Assembly: GCA_030601015.1 (NCBI GenBank)
Contig: JAUVUO010000046.1
Span: 1 to 8,338 of the forward strand
DNA: 8,338 nt
Direction of reading: 5' to 3'
Source: Candidatus Omnitrophota bacterium
GTDB taxonomy: Bacteria; Omnitrophota; Gorgyraeia; Duberdicusellales; 4484-171
Positions 1 through 6,860 of the stretch are shown one piece after another; within the stretch, counting starts at the first letter, position 1; every line of letters begins with the position of its first letter. Position numbers and translations under genes: made by a program. A model generated the notes under the pieces. That model had not been told where the DNA came from. It ran no database searches and saw nothing but the letters and a program-made list of their open reading frames with translations.

Positions 1-995
1 CCCAATTTCTCCGCCAACTTATCTCTGGAATTCCCAAACATAAAATAATCAATAAAATCTATAGCTAACCCCGGAGCCACACTACCCCGGCCCTTAACTC
101 CCTCTTGAAATTTCCATCTTTTTCCTGTTGCCAACATTATCAATAGATTAGATTTTGATATCGGAGGGTCAGACTCCAATTTCAAATCAGGATTCTGCAT
201 ATCACCTTTCAATTCAATATCTATCTTCACCCTTTCTACTTCAGCCTTTCCTTTAATACCAAATGCGATTTTATCTGTATCACCGGAGAAAAACACTTTA
301 CTTGGCTGAAGAATTATAACTGCGGTTTTATCCCCAAAAACTTTAGCCCTCTCTACCTGAACTTCCCCATAAATATTAATTCCCTTAAAAATATCTTTTA
401 ACTTCAAATCAAGAGTGGCTAAACACTCTTCAACTGTAAACTTATCATAAATAATCTTATCAATATTAAATTTCCCGCTTATCTCAGGTTCTAAAACTAA
501 GCCTTTAACATAAACATCCAAATCTCGTATAGTACCAAAAATATTTTTAAATTTATTATCTACAGGAATTAAATTTACTATCTCTCTAACACTTATATAT
601 TTTGAATAAATATTAAAATCTAAGACACCCCTTTCTAACTTTCCATAAAAAAGAACATCTCCTAAATCCGGTAAACTTATTTTACCGTTATCAATTACAG
701 TATGTACACTTTTTATATTAAATCCTGTAACCTGAAATTCAAAATTTTGGACTTTAATCCTGCTTCCCTCAGGTAGTCCTTCTAACCCAATTATTTCAAT
801 ATTTTGCAATGATATCTTTTTAAATATACTCCCTTTTATAAATTCAATATTTATTTCTTCAGATTTTATATATCTGGGAACAACTAACTTAGTAATTAAT
901 TTCACCCCTACCGTGGTAAAAAAAACCAACCAGACACTAAAAATAAAAACAAAAAATATAGACAAAATTGTAATCAATTTTTTTTTCCTTTCCAT
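1..995 (-). CDS. TamB-domain (DUF490) inner-membrane-anchored protein, 3' end off the window
   Basis: The frame is open from an ATG at 995 to the left edge, giving 331 codons with the C-terminus missing. Residues 1-6 are basic (MERKKK) and residues 7-34 form one hydrophobic membrane anchor. The rest alternates short beta-like strands with polar turns, as in AsmA/TamB-type envelope proteins. Residues 269-292 (NPDLKLESDPPISKSNLL, then IMLATGK) match the 'P-x-l-SdPpls-eil-lL-G' signature of the TamB C-terminal domain. TamB family proteins span the periplasm and help with outer-membrane protein insertion or lipid transport. That signature already appears by residue 270, so this protein is far shorter than E. 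coli TamB (about 1260 residues): a short relative or a split arrangement. The start is supported by AGAGG eight bases upstream. The family call is by motif only; the exact role is not known. Confidence 0.72.
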   Translation of the reverse strand, partial: MERKKKLITILSIFFVFIFSVWLVFFTTVGVKLITKLVVPRYIKSEEINIEFIKGSIFKKISLQNIEIIGLEGLPEGSRIKVQNFEFQVTGFNIKSVHTVIDNGKISLPDLGDVLFYGKLERGVLDFNIYSKYISVREIVNLIPVDNKFKNIFGTIRDLDVYVKGLVLEPEISGKFNIDKIIYDKFTVEECLATLDLKLKDIFKGINIYGEVQVERAKVFGDKTAVIILQPSKVFFSGDTDKIAFGIKGKAEVERVKIDIELKGDMQNPDLKLESDPPISKSNLLIMLATGKRWKFQEGVKGRGSVAPGLAIDFIDYFMFGNSRDKLAEKL

Positions 996-1003
996 AATAT
1001 TAA

Positions 1004-1008
1004 CCTCT
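1004..1008 (-). promoter_or_regulatory. Ribosome binding site of the TamB-like gene
   Basis: AGAGG on the minus strand lies eight bases before the ATG at 995. It touches the foot of a perfect AU-only hairpin (1008-1028), which may limit its accessibility. Confidence 0.6.
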
Positions 1009-1028
1009 TAAAAATTATTAATTTTTAA
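1008..1028 (-). promoter_or_regulatory. AU-only hairpin in the leader of the TamB-like gene
   Basis: TTAAAAATT (1008-1016) and AATTTTTAA (1020-1028) are perfect inverted repeats around a 3-base loop. The stem sits between the predicted transcription start (about 1037) and the Shine-Dalgarno sequence and abuts the latter. An all-A/U 9-bp stem is weak and could melt with temperature or ribosome approach. In such AT-rich DNA chance is a real alternative. Confidence 0.35.
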
Positions 1029-1043
1029 ACTATTCTATAACTT

Positions 1044-1073
1044 ATTTTAACATATGTAGACAACTATGGTCAA
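1044..1073 (-). promoter_or_regulatory. Sigma70-type promoter for the TamB-like gene
   Basis: On the minus strand TTGACC (1068-1073) and TAAAAT (1044-1049) are separated by 18 bases. The -10 box is preceded by TGT, an extended -10 feature. Transcription would start near 1037, giving a leader of roughly 40 bases. This is the best promoter-like match I see in the window, and it implies that the TamB-like gene can be transcribed separately from glgX. Confidence 0.55.
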
Positions 1074-1112
1074 ATAAAGACAATTAAATAGCCGATATTG
1101 TCCCTATTTGAC
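1069..1112. promoter_or_regulatory. 16-bp imperfect dyad overlapping the -35 box (possible operator)
   Basis: GTCAAATAAAGACAAT (1069-1084) and ATTGTCCCTATTTGAC (1097-1112) are inverted repeats matching at 14 of 16 positions across a 12-base centre. The left arm covers most of the predicted -35 box at 1068-1073. A repressor bound here would block the promoter. A hairpin in read-through RNA from glgX is another reading, but no T-tract follows on the minus strand, so it is not an ordinary terminator. Confidence 0.4.
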
Positions 1113-1156
1113 ATATATACTCTTAGGCAAGAATTATTTCGTAGAACTTATATCAC

Positions 1157-1261
1157 TTAAGACTTAATTGCTCTTTTTTTCAAAAAAGCTTTTTTTTTCA
1201 TTTCCTTTATTTCTTTATACTTCTCTTCTCTCTTATTCCAAGTCGTAAACCCGTCAACTCG
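1157..1261 (-). pseudogene. Possible remnant of a lysine/glutamate-rich C-terminus
   Basis: Directly downstream of glgX an open frame runs for 34 codons between a stop at 1262-1264 and a TAA at 1157-1159. It begins RVDGFTTWNKREEKY and ends KKKAFLKKRAIKS. It reads like the charged helical tail of a real protein, but only an internal ATG (M23) is available as a start and there is no good ribosome site. It may be the tail of a deleted gene or chance open frame in A-rich DNA. I do not recognise a family. Confidence 0.25.
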
Positions 1262-1275
1262 CTAACATTTTTCCT

Positions 1276-3420
1276 TTATCTTTTTCCAATAAGTGCCACA
1301 ACACTCCTTGGATTGGATATATAATAATTATTTTCTTTAAGCAATACCTCTTTATCCGGGTCAACAAAATCTTCTCCGCTTCTAAAACAAGTATCAATGA
1401 CTCGATACCACTTCATCCCTGAATATTGCGGCAAAAAAACCTTATGTGAATTATTATCTCCGTTAAAAATAAAAAACAAATGATAATCTCTACGTTCAGA
1501 AGGACATTCACTGCCGTCTAGCTGATACGCTAAAATTTTTAATTCTTTATTATACCAGTCAGGCTTATTAACATTTTCTCCAAACCAGGTAACATCCAAA
1601 ACATGATCTTTATCAGTATCTTTACCTAAAAGGAATGTTCTCCGTTGAAAGACAGTATAACTATTACGAAAAACAATTAGTTTTTTGCAGAACTCTAAGA
1701 TATCCGAATTCTTTTGAACATACTCCCAATTTATCCAACTGATCTCATTATCCTGACAATAAGCATTGTTATTCCCTTTTTGTGTCCTCATAAACTCATC
1801 ACCGCCATGAATCATCGGAGTCCCCAAAGAAAAAAACAAACAACAAAAAGCATTCTTTACCATTTGTTTTCTTAAACTTATAATTTCCGGAGCATCGGCC
1901 TCTCCTTCTATCCCGCAATTCCAGGAATAATTTTGATCTGAACCGTCCCTATTATCTTCACAATTATTTTCATTATGTTTGTTATTATAAGTAAAAAGGT
2001 CCGCTAACGTAAATCCATCATGACAAGTTATGAAATTAATGCTATTGTGCGGATACCTTTGATCATCTTCATACAAATCAGAAGAACCGGTAACTCTTCT
2101 GGCTAAATCTCTTATCTGGTCAGGATACCCGACAATAAACCGCCTCAAAGTATCTCTAAACTTACCGTTCCACTCCGACCAATTTAACGGGAAATTACCA
2201 ACTTGATAAGACCTCAAATCCCAAGGTTCAGCAATTAATTTAACTTTACTTAATACAGAATCTTTTTTAATAGCATCAAAAAATATTGAGTCCTTACTAA
2301 ATTTCCCTTTAATTCGGGCTAAAATAGTAGCTAAATCAAAACAGAAACTGTCTATATGCATTTCTTCCGCCCAATATCTCAAAGATTCAATCACAAAACG
2401 TAAACATTGCGGATGCTCTAAATTAAAAGTATTACCACAACCTGTATCATTTACATAAAACCGCTTAGGCTCGGAAACTGTTCCTTTCAAAGAATAATAA
2501 GCTGTATTATCTATACCTCTAAAACATAAAGTCGGGCCAAGTTCATCTACTTCTCCTGTGTGGTTATAGACAACATCTAATATAACTTCAATACCGGCTT
2601 TATGTAACTCCCGGACCAAAGTTTTAAACTCATTTACCTGACACCCTATATAACTTTGAGTAGAATACGAAGATTCCGGAGCAAAGAAGCCTATTGTATT
2701 ATATCCCCAATATTCGGTTAACCCCATACTTTTAAGCCTGTCTCTTACATAAAACTCATGGACCGGAAGAAACTCTACGGCATTTATACCTAATTTCTTT
2801 AAATATGGAATTTTTTGGATAAACCCCAGGTAAGTACCTTTATGTTTAACTCCAGAAGAAGGGTGCGCTGTAAATCCTTTAACATGAGCCTCATAAATTA
2901 TCAATTTTTCAGACGGTATATTAGGTGAAACATCATTTTGCCAATCAAAATAATCATCAATAACTATAGATTTACTAACAAACTTAGTATTATCTCTATG
3001 GTCAATTACAAGGTCTTTCTCTTTCGATTCTGCATCATACCCCAACAAAAGATTATCCTCATTAACTGCTTTACCGGTTAAAGCTTTAGCATAAGGGTCT
3101 ATAAGTAATTTATTTTTATTAAACCGTAACCCCTTTGCCGATTCATAATCGCCTTTAATTTTATATCCATAAAGCTGTCCTGATTTTATCCCTGAAACAA
3201 AAACATGCCAAACATTATCCTTCCGATATTTCAACTTAATAATATCTGTAGGTTCACTATCATAATGATCGTCAAAAAAAAGCAAAAAAACTTCTTCAGC
3301 ATGTTGAGAAAAAAGCGCAAAATTAACCCCCTCATCAGTCAAAGCCGCGCCTAAAGGATTATTTCGCCCCGGCAGAATTTTCTTCGTTGTATTATGTTCC
3401 AATCTCTCTACTTTAACCAT
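1276..3420 (-). CDS. glgX: Isoamylase-type glycogen debranching enzyme (GH13, GlgX/TreX type) with an altered active-site motif
   Basis: At 714 residues this is the usual length of isoamylase-type debranching enzymes, cytoplasmic enzymes that hydrolyse alpha-1,6 branches of glycogen. An N-terminal carbohydrate-binding (CBM48-like) domain covers about 15-130, the catalytic barrel about 165-600, and a C-terminal beta domain the remainder. Conserved region I is VILDVVYNHT (279-288), region III LIAEPWD with acid/base E398, and region IV FITCHDGF with D468. Region II reads IDSFCFDLA (356-364). The nucleophile D362 is kept, but the arginine two residues before it, nearly invariant across GH13, is Cys360 (TGT, plus-strand 2341-2343), and the usual Gly is Ser358. 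The rest of the protein is intact, so this is not simple decay, but activity cannot be assumed. The gene follows manC by 24 bp and is probably cotranscribed with it. A weak AGGG precedes the ATG. Confidence 0.9.
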   Translation of the reverse strand: MVKVERLEHNTTKKILPGRNNPLGAALTDEGVNFALFSQHAEEVFLLFFDDHYDSEPTDIIKLKYRKDNVWHVFVSGIKSGQLYGYKIKGDYESAKGLRFNKNKLLIDPYAKALTGKAVNEDNLLLGYDAESKEKDLVIDHRDNTKFVSKSIVIDDYFDWQNDVSPNIPSEKLIIYEAHVKGFTAHPSSGVKHKGTYLGFIQKIPYLKKLGINAVEFLPVHEFYVRDRLKSMGLTEYWGYNTIGFFAPESSYSTQSYIGCQVNEFKTLVRELHKAGIEVILDVVYNHTGEVDELGPTLCFRGIDNTAYYSLKGTVSEPKRFYVNDTGCGNTFNLEHPQCLRFVIESLRYWAEEMHIDSFCFDLATILARIKGKFSKDSIFFDAIKKDSVLSKVKLIAEPWDLRSYQVGNFPLNWSEWNGKFRDTLRRFIVGYPDQIRDLARRVTGSSDLYEDDQRYPHNSINFITCHDGFTLADLFTYNNKHNENNCEDNRDGSDQNYSWNCGIEGEADAPEIISLRKQMVKNAFCCLFFSLGTPMIHGGDEFMRTQKGNNNAYCQDNEISWINWEYVQKNSDILEFCKKLIVFRNSYTVFQRRTFLLGKDTDKDHVLDVTWFGENVNKPDWYNKELKILAYQLDGSECPSERRDYHLFFIFNGDNNSHKVFLPQYSGMKWYRVIDTCFRSGEDFVDPDKEVLLKENNYYISNPRSVVALIGKR

Positions 3421-3444
3421 ATTTACCCTATTTACTAAAATTAA

Positions 3445-4866
3445 TCAATATTTTGTATACCTTACGATATCGTCTTCTCCTAAGTAACTCCCAATCTGTA
3501 CTTCAATAATCTTTGCTATTTTTTTCCCAGGGTTGTAAACCCGGTGTTTGGTATTTTTTGGCACAAATACGCTTTCATTCTTTTTAACTTTCTTTTCTTT
3601 TCCATCCACTAAAACAACTGCTTCCCCTTCAACTACATTCCAATGTTCACTGCGATATTTATGTTTTTGAAGGGATAATGATTTTTGAGGGTAAACCCCT
3701 ATTTCTTTTACTTTATATCCTTTATGTTCATAAAAAACGGTGTAATACCCCCAAGGCCTATACACGGTTAAACTGTCTTTTGTGTGGCCTCTGCCCTTTT
3801 TGTTTATCAGGGAAACTAAATTTTTTACTTGGCCGGAACATCCTTTTTTAATTAACAGCAATGAATCCGCTGTGTCTATGACTAACACGTCTTTTAAGCC
3901 TAGGAGACAAACAAATTTATCTTTGGCATAAACAAAACAATCTTTTGAATCTACAAATTCCGCCTTACCAATGGCAAAATTTTCTTTTCCTTTTGCGTGA
4001 AAGTCTACAATACTATCCCAACTGCCTAAATCCGACCATCTAACATCAAACCGGACTACTGCCGCTCTCTTAGTTTTCTGCATAATGGCATAATCAATAG
4101 AGTCTGACTGTATTTCGTTAAAATGTTTGCGCATCTGTTCGTAGTTTGTATTATATTGCTTATAAAGTGTAGGTTGATATTTTTTGAGTTCTTCTTCTAA
4201 TACTTGTTTTGATACACAGAATATACCGGCATTCCACAAAGCGCCTTTTTCTATCAAGGTTTGGGCTTTTTTAAATGAAGGCTTTTCAACAAATCTATTG
4301 ATACGCGTGCCGCCGCTAATTTTATCGTCACCGCAAATATATCCATACCCTTCCTGAGGTGAACTGGGAGTAACACCAAAAACAACTATGTTTCCATTTC
4401 CGGCAACGGCCTTTGCTTTATTCAGGCACTTAATAAAAGATGTGACCGGCTCAATTATATGGTCTGAAGGAAACACGTAGATAACATCGGTCTTGTTGAC
4501 CGGGGTGTGTTCTTCCATATATTTCATTGAAAGAAGTATTGCCGGAAGAGTATTTTTTGGCTCCGGCTCGAATATAACGTTGGCTATAAGTGCCCGTTTA
4601 ATTTTTTTAGAAAGTTCATCGATTAACTCTATCTGATTATTAATCGTAAATTTATAATTCTTATGTGAAATCACAAAAATATCCCGGCCGGCAAAGTAGC
4701 ATAGCAGACGTTTAATTGTAAGTTGAAAAAGTGAAAATCCGTCTTTAAACTCAACGAACTGTTTGGGATAGTTTTCCCGGGATAACGGCCACAACCGTGT
4801 GCCTTTACCTCCGGCAAGTATTAATGCTTTGGTTTTAATTAGTTTTTTTTTATTTTCTTTTTTCAT
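3445..4866 (-). CDS. manC: Mannose-1-phosphate guanylyltransferase / mannose-6-phosphate isomerase (bifunctional)
   Basis: This 473-residue protein has the full length and two-domain plan of the ManC/AlgA/CpsB family. The family makes GDP-mannose from mannose-1-phosphate and GTP and isomerises fructose-6-phosphate to mannose-6-phosphate, for surface polysaccharide or glycan synthesis in the cytoplasm. The nucleotidyltransferase domain shows LAGGKGTRLWPLSR (17-30), FPSDHI (132-137), EGYGYI (172-177), FVEKP (192-196), WNAGIF (211-216) and WSDLGSWD (277-284). The C-terminal cupin isomerase domain begins at RPWGYY (370-375) and carries the metal-site segment SLQKHKYRSEHW (398-409). Where AlgA has H-H-H before R, this protein has H402-K-Y404, so one histidine of the classical motif is a tyrosine. 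AAGGAG nine bases upstream (4876-4881) fixes the start. Gene and flank look slightly more GC-rich than their neighbours. Confidence 0.93.
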   Translation of the reverse strand: MKKENKKKLIKTKALILAGGKGTRLWPLSRENYPKQFVEFKDGFSLFQLTIKRLLCYFAGRDIFVISHKNYKFTINNQIELIDELSKKIKRALIANVIFEPEPKNTLPAILLSMKYMEEHTPVNKTDVIYVFPSDHIIEPVTSFIKCLNKAKAVAGNGNIVVFGVTPSSPQEGYGYICGDDKISGGTRINRFVEKPSFKKAQTLIEKGALWNAGIFCVSKQVLEEELKKYQPTLYKQYNTNYEQMRKHFNEIQSDSIDYAIMQKTKRAAVVRFDVRWSDLGSWDSIVDFHAKGKENFAIGKAEFVDSKDCFVYAKDKFVCLLGLKDVLVIDTADSLLLIKKGCSGQVKNLVSLINKKGRGHTKDSLTVYRPWGYYTVFYEHKGYKVKEIGVYPQKSLSLQKHKYRSEHWNVVEGEAVVLVDGKEKKVKKNESVFVPKNTKHRVYNPGKKIAKIIEVQIGSYLGEDDIVRYTKY

Positions 4867-4875
4867 TTAAGGTTA

Positions 4876-4881
4876 CTCCTT
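4876..4881 (-). promoter_or_regulatory. Ribosome binding site of manC
   Basis: AAGGAG on the minus strand lies nine bases before the ATG at 4866. It is one of the two strongest Shine-Dalgarno matches in the window and supports this start for manC. Confidence 0.7.
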
Positions 4882-4883
4882 AC

Positions 4884-5099
4884 TTATCTGTTACTTCTGC
4901 CTTCGGAGATATTTACCCTGGGGTTGAAGCACGCCAACTCTTGGGACAAAATATAAAATTTAGTAATTATGGCGCTGTTGCTAAATTCTCTCCCAGGGTC
5001 ATTCCAATGTCCATATCACCGATACGATAGGCATAACTATTCAGCGACATCAAAAATATGATTAAATAAACGAGCAGACTTGCTTTTATTTTTTTACAT
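4884..5099 (-). pseudogene. Decayed gene for an exported protein (signal peptide with a broken start)
   Basis: From about 5095 a minus-strand frame reads KKIKASLLVYLIIFLMSLNS and then YA, followed by YRIGDMDIGMTLGENLATAP and a TAA at 4967-4969. This has the shape of a Sec signal peptide: a lysine-rich start, a hydrophobic core and a Ser-Tyr-Ala cleavage site. An ATG at 5097-5099 stands directly before it, but one extra T at 5096 makes the next codon TAA. Without that T the start would be MKKIKAS. In the +1 frame, overlapping the end of this fragment, a further open stretch continues as PGREFSNSAIITKFYILS and stops at 4884-4886. A broken start plus a frame change suggests gene decay. The mature part is too short to name; an outer-membrane or periplasmic protein is only an inference. 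Confidence 0.35.
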
Positions 5100-5219
5100 C
5101 TTTCAATCTTTGTATTATATCATCTTTTTTAGAACTCTCATTGCATTTTCGTAATATTTGGCTATTGAGAAACTTCTCTGAGGGGGGCTTTGCAAATGAC
5201 GGAGGTATCGATAATCACT
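5086..5219 (-). pseudogene. Possible frameshifted C-terminal gene fragment
   Basis: A minus-strand frame reads SDYRYLRHLQSPPQ, then RSFSIAKYYENAMRVLKK, and stops at 5115-5117. If the run of six A's near 5125-5130 had one more A, the frame would continue as DDIIQRLKDVKK to a natural-looking stop at 5086-5088. The piece FSIAKYYENAMRVLKK looks like an amphipathic C-terminal helix, as seen at the end of glycosyltransferases or TPR proteins, but it is too short to assign. No start codon or ribosome site is present. It could be chance open frame. Confidence 0.22.
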
Positions 5220-5269
5220 AGATGAGATATCGGTAATGATTGTGGGTGAGGATTGAACTTTGCTCTTGG

Positions 5270-5953
5270 TTATGAGGGTAAAAGATTATGTGTTGTTTTT
5301 CTCACTATATAGGGTTTATGATAATTGTTATTATTTACTACAATATTTGCTTGTTTATGCGGTTTATATTTTACTAAATAAGCTTTTTGTCCTGGTATAT
5401 ATCGTTTATAATATTTTTTCAGTAATTTATCATTTCCACCTAAACGTTCGTCATCTCTGAGCATAGCTCTGTTTATTATTGTTTCAAAAGAAGCATCTAT
5501 AAATATTTTATAATCCCAATGGTGGTTTAACTCGCTGCAAAAAAGAAGAACTCCTTCAAAAATTAATATTGAATCCGGTTTCGCTTTTTTACAAGAAATA
5601 TCAATATTTTCATTGGCAACAAAATTAAATAAAGACCTTTTATATTTTAATTGTCCTGTTGGGCCTAAAGGGCCTAAAACATTCTGAACGACTGCCCCAT
5701 AATTAAAGGAATCTTCGACATACCCTTTAGATGAGTGTTCTCCTTGCTGATACCTAATATCCTGAGGATTATGAAACCCGTCTATTGATGCCCTAATAAC
5801 ATGTCTGCCAAGTTTTTTTAAGGGTTCTACTAAATCGTCAGCAAATCTTGTTTTACCTGAGGCGCTTACTCCGTCTATACCGACCCTTACCGGATGCGGC
5901 AATTTAATACTATTGATAGCTTTGACAGTTTCTAAAAGCACTTTTCCTTTCAT
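5270..5953 (-). CDS. Uridine-kinase-like P-loop NTPase
   Basis: This 227-residue cytoplasmic protein belongs by motif to the uridine kinase/phosphoribulokinase-like P-loop kinases, which transfer phosphate from ATP to a small hydroxyl substrate, often a nucleoside. Walker A is GVSASGKT (28-35). RASIDGFHNP (54-63) occupies the place of the substrate-binding acidic motif, D58 being the likely key residue. ILIFEGVLLF (129-138) is the Walker B-like strand. LRDDERLGG (165-173) looks like the lid. The true substrate cannot be read from sequence; many proteins of this type are annotated as uridine kinases without proof. The ATG at 5953 has no clear ribosome site. An in-frame GTG at 5939-5941 has AAGGA four bases before it, so the protein may start at residue 5. 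It follows the CvfB-type gene by 33 bp and is the last gene of a likely three-gene transcript. Confidence 0.8.
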   Translation of the reverse strand: MKGKVLLETVKAINSIKLPHPVRVGIDGVSASGKTRFADDLVEPLKKLGRHVIRASIDGFHNPQDIRYQQGEHSSKGYVEDSFNYGAVVQNVLGPLGPTGQLKYKRSLFNFVANENIDISCKKAKPDSILIFEGVLLFCSELNHHWDYKIFIDASFETIINRAMLRDDERLGGNDKLLKKYYKRYIPGQKAYLVKYKPHKQANIVVNNNNYHKPYIVRKTTHNLLPS

Positions 5954-5986
5954 ATAATAAATATTTTTCTAATGTTAAAATTTAAT

Positions 5987-6829
5987 TTATGACTCTTTTT
6001 CTTTTAATTTAATGCCTTCATCCTCTATAAAAATAATCTTTTTTTTATACAGTGCACCTATAGCTTTTTTATATATTTTTTTACTGATACCAAACATATC
6101 ATAAATAACTTCCGGAGAGCTTTTGTCGCTTACGCGAATGAACCCTCCTTTTGCTTTTAGTTTTTCCATTATTATTTCAGTAAAATCTTTCACTGCGTCA
6201 TAACCCGGTTTATGCAAACAAAGATCGATTTTACCGTCATCCCGTACTTTTTTAATATATCCCTTTATTTTTTTCCCTTTCTTTAAAGGCTGAAAAACCT
6301 CGTTTTGATAAAGCATACCCCATTGACAATTGTTAATTATAGCTTTATACCCAAGATCCGTACTGCCAAATATTAAAAGATCTACTTCCTGTCCCTCTTT
6401 GAAATCAAACCTTTGGTTAACAAGGAATTTATCCAATTTAGATGACGCGGCAATACGCCGGCTTTTATCGTCAAGATAAACAAAAACAATATAGGATTTA
6501 CCTTCTTGCATCTTTTGTTTTTGCTCACTAAAGGGTACCAACAAATCTTTTTGTATGCCCCAATCAAGAAAAGCTCCTACCTGGTTGACTGAAATAACTT
6601 TTAGGAAAGCAAAATCTCCGACCACGGCCTTTGGACTTTGAGTAGTAACAGCTATCCCACCTTCAGAATCAGAATATATAAAAACCTCAAGCACATCCCC
6701 GGTTTTACAATTTTCAGGCACATATCTTCCAGGCAAAAATATCTTACCAAACTCTTCTCCATTAAGATAAATGCCAAAATCTTCTTTATCGGCAATTTTC
6801 AGTTTATTTATTTTTCCTATTTCTATCAT
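5987..6829 (-). CDS. cvfB: CvfB/YitL-type S1-domain RNA-binding protein
   Basis: The 280-residue product fits the CvfB/YitL family in length (about 280) and plan: three S1-like OB-fold segments and a C-terminal winged helix. Segment one is about 1-62, with the family-typical GIYLNGEEFGKIFLPGRYVP (19-38). Segment two is about 68-130, with VNQVGAFLDWGIQKDLLVPF (81-100), the classic S1 strand pair. Segment three is about 142-205 (GYIKKVRDDGKIDLCL). The winged helix is about 215-275 and includes SPEVIYDMFGISKKIYKKAI (238-257). In Gram-positive bacteria CvfB binds RNA and affects virulence gene expression and RNA turnover. Its role here is inferred to be post-transcriptional, in the cytoplasm. It begins 31 bp after the DUF1189-type gene. 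No clear Shine-Dalgarno precedes the ATG, so translation may depend on the upstream gene. Confidence 0.87.
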   Translation of the reverse strand: MIEIGKINKLKIADKEDFGIYLNGEEFGKIFLPGRYVPENCKTGDVLEVFIYSDSEGGIAVTTQSPKAVVGDFAFLKVISVNQVGAFLDWGIQKDLLVPFSEQKQKMQEGKSYIVFVYLDDKSRRIAASSKLDKFLVNQRFDFKEGQEVDLLIFGSTDLGYKAIINNCQWGMLYQNEVFQPLKKGKKIKGYIKKVRDDGKIDLCLHKPGYDAVKDFTEIIMEKLKAKGGFIRVSDKSSPEVIYDMFGISKKIYKKAIGALYKKKIIFIEDEGIKLKEKES

Positions 6830-6860
6830 ACAAAAAAGATACGAATCAAATTAAAATTTA

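Larger units (their letters stand above)
4867..5269. other. 403-bp stretch without an intact gene, between the kinase gene and manC
   Basis: No intact gene is visible on either strand. On the minus strand it holds two coding-like fragments, annotated separately: a frameshifted C-terminal piece at 5086-5219 and a signal-peptide-like piece at 4884-5099. I find no hairpin followed by a T-run after the kinase stop, so a terminator cannot be placed. I also see no convincing -35/-10 pair for manC. Confidence 0.6.

Noticed and set aside
1171..1200. A/T hairpin followed by a T-run, read as a terminator
   Set aside because: The T-run is on the plus strand, where no gene lies upstream; on the minus strand no T-tract follows, so it cannot be assigned as the glgX terminator.
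5206..5239. Direct repeat TATCGATAATCA / TATCGGTAATGA spaced by 22 bp
   Set aside because: It has two mismatches in twelve in AT-rich DNA, no promoter next to it, and lies in a region that looks like gene remnant.
5260..5460. Plus-strand open frame of 66 codons
   Set aside because: It lies opposite the 3' end of the kinase gene, has a hydrophobic low-complexity product and no ribosome site; it is a shadow of the kinase frame.
6382..6567. Minus-strand open frame of 61 codons inside the CvfB-type gene
   Set aside because: It is fully contained in a well-supported gene in another frame and shows no protein-like features.
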